From the IMG/VR virus record IMGVR_UViG_3300024346_000160, positions 1-42,010 of that record: a DNA stretch of 42,010 nucleotides; one strand, given 5' to 3'. Both the position numbers and the translations under genes were made by a program. The first letter of the stretch is position 1. Each line of letters begins with the position of its first letter. A model generated the notes under the pieces. That model was given only the letters and a program-made list of their open reading frames with translations. It was not told the origin of the DNA and searched no databases. This DNA is from a virus. Positions 41,616 to 42,010 of the stretch are shown here, piece by piece.

Positions 41616-41631
41616 GGCACCCGAAGGTGCC
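41616..41631 (-). terminator. rho-independent terminator after the Ala/Pro/Lys-rich gene
   Basis: GGCACC-CGAA-GGTGCC on the plus strand; read on the minus strand the stem has a TTCG loop followed by TTTTCTTATTG. It lies between the secreted Ala/Pro/Lys-rich gene and the SleB gene, so read-through or an unseen promoter must supply the latter. Confidence 0.8.
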
Positions 41632-41650
41632 CTTCCCTGAGCAGTGCTTC

Positions 41651-41878
41651 TTACTTACTAGTCGCAGAAGCTGCAGGCTTTGCAACAGCTGCTTCTTTCT
41701 TATCAGCCTTTTTAGCTTCCGCCTTAGCTTCAGTTTTATGCGCAGGCTTGTGCTTAGGCGCTGAGGCTGCAGCCGCTGGAGCAGAAGCCGCGGCTGGTGC
41801 TGAGGCTGCTTTAGGTGCATCAGCCGCAAATGCTGAGGCTGCGATGAGTGATGCTACTAGTACAATGATTTTTTTCAT
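41651..41878 (-). CDS. small secreted Ala/Pro/Lys-rich protein
   Basis: A 75-aa protein with a textbook signal peptide (MKKIIVLVASLIAASAFA, cut before ADAPKAA). The mature part of about 57 residues has only low-complexity sequence: Ala/Pro/Ser repeats (AASAPAAASAPAAAASAP) then Lys/Ala/Glu (KTEAKAEAKKADKKEAAV). Similar short periplasmic proteins are common in Betaproteobacteria, so it may have been taken from a host. AAAGGA lies 6 bases before the ATG and a terminator directly follows the gene. A role in altering the periplasm or envelope during infection is a guess. Confidence 0.75.
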   Translation of the reverse strand: MKKIIVLVASLIAASAFAADAPKAASAPAAASAPAAAASAPKHKPAHKTEAKAEAKKADKKEAAVAKPAASATSK

Positions 41879-41896
41879 GATATTCCTTTGATTGAG

Positions 41897-42010
41897 TTAG
41901 TTTGATTCGGCCTCGTCGCCATCGATCAGTCTAAGACGTCTATGGACGCCGAGCACTGCACCTGGCAAGACTAACCAACCGGGGGTATTAGTGGAACCCC
42001 CCAGAACCCG
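41897..42010 (-). CDS. C-terminal fragment of a gene running off the right edge
   Basis: The only open frame on the minus strand from the window end reads RVLGGSTNTPGWLVLPGAVL, then GVHRRLRLIDGDEAESN and stop, 37 codons. The other two minus-strand frames have stops within 45 bases. It ends 18 bases before the next ATG (41878). The GWLVLPGAVLG stretch is hydrophobic. Too short to assign; a real gene end is likely but not certain. Confidence 0.4.
   Translation of the reverse strand, partial: RVLGGSTNTPGWLVLPGAVLGVHRRLRLIDGDEAESN

Noticed and set aside
1-42010. tRNA genes, CRISPR arrays, insertion sequences, integrase or attachment sites
   Set aside because: Looked for cloverleaf-like stretches, regularly spaced repeats, transposase motifs and recombinase genes in gaps and frames; none could be supported by eye. 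A tRNA scan would be decisive for the first.

Overview
The window is part of the genome of a tailed, contractile-tail phage of the T4-like superfamily. The evidence is a nearly complete T4-type baseplate set (homologues of gp48, gp53, gp27, gp5, gp5.4/PAAR, gp25, gp6, a gp7-position protein, gp8 and a DUF4815 protein), plus head and packaging genes (gp4, gp16), a gp54/gp19-fold tube protein, gp26, a tape-measure-like protein, and the gp33-gp59-gp32 replication/late-transcription cluster. The sequence style (DUF4815 protein, LamG fibres, NGGTG fibres, gp8 with GSGY repeats) resembles marine and freshwater 'far' T4-like phages more than T4 itself. The host is not shown directly. A small secreted Ala/Pro/Lys-rich protein near the right end resembles proteins of freshwater Betaproteobacteria, which hints at a host of that kind; this is a weak inference.

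Layout. 1-29466 (all minus strand) is one long late operon read right to left: gp48, gp53, gp27-like hub, gp5-like spike carrying two cell-wall enzymes, a small protein, PAAR tip, gp25, gp6, gp7-position protein, small virion protein, a greatly expanded gp8, a DUF4815 protein, a second large virion protein, a small coiled-coil protein, then a distal tail-fibre region with two paralogous NGGTG fibres, a tail-fibre assembly chaperone and a LamG fibre. 29510-35543 (plus strand) is a divergent late operon: gp4, an unknown conserved protein, gp54/19-like protein, holin, gp16, gp26 with a probable -1 frameshift extension, and the tape measure. The 43-base gap between the two operons holds two oppositely directed T4-type late promoters (TATAAATA and GATAAATA). 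35660-40110 (minus strand) is the early/middle region: about ten small unknown genes, gp33, gp59 and gp32. 40457-42010 (minus strand) carries a ClpP-like protease, a SleB-type hydrolase with a signal peptide, the secreted Ala/Pro/Lys-rich protein and a fragment of a further gene.

How it works together. gp33 is the T4 late co-activator, and TATAAATA-like late promoters stand ahead of the structural operons, so both sides of T4-style late control appear to be present. The structural genes are tightly coupled by TAATG, TGATG and ATGA overlaps. Early small genes are served by sigma70-like promoters, two of which lie in an almost identical 86-bp cassette (stem-loop + promoter + Shine-Dalgarno) like the mobile 'PeSL' cassettes described in T4-type phages. 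The structural proteins have gained many inserted domains: Calx-beta-like repeats, LamG, a carbohydrate-binding-like module, and modules nested inside other modules.

Strongest leads: (1) a slippery T TTT TTC heptamer at the very end of gene 26 that would fuse gp26 to an otherwise poorly initiated 54-aa ORF just before the tape measure; (2) a gp8 with a circularly permuted four-unit repeat array and a three-level nested insertion; (3) a spike with both GH19-like and M15-like domains; (4) the duplicated promoter cassette. No tRNA, rRNA, CRISPR or insertion sequence was seen.
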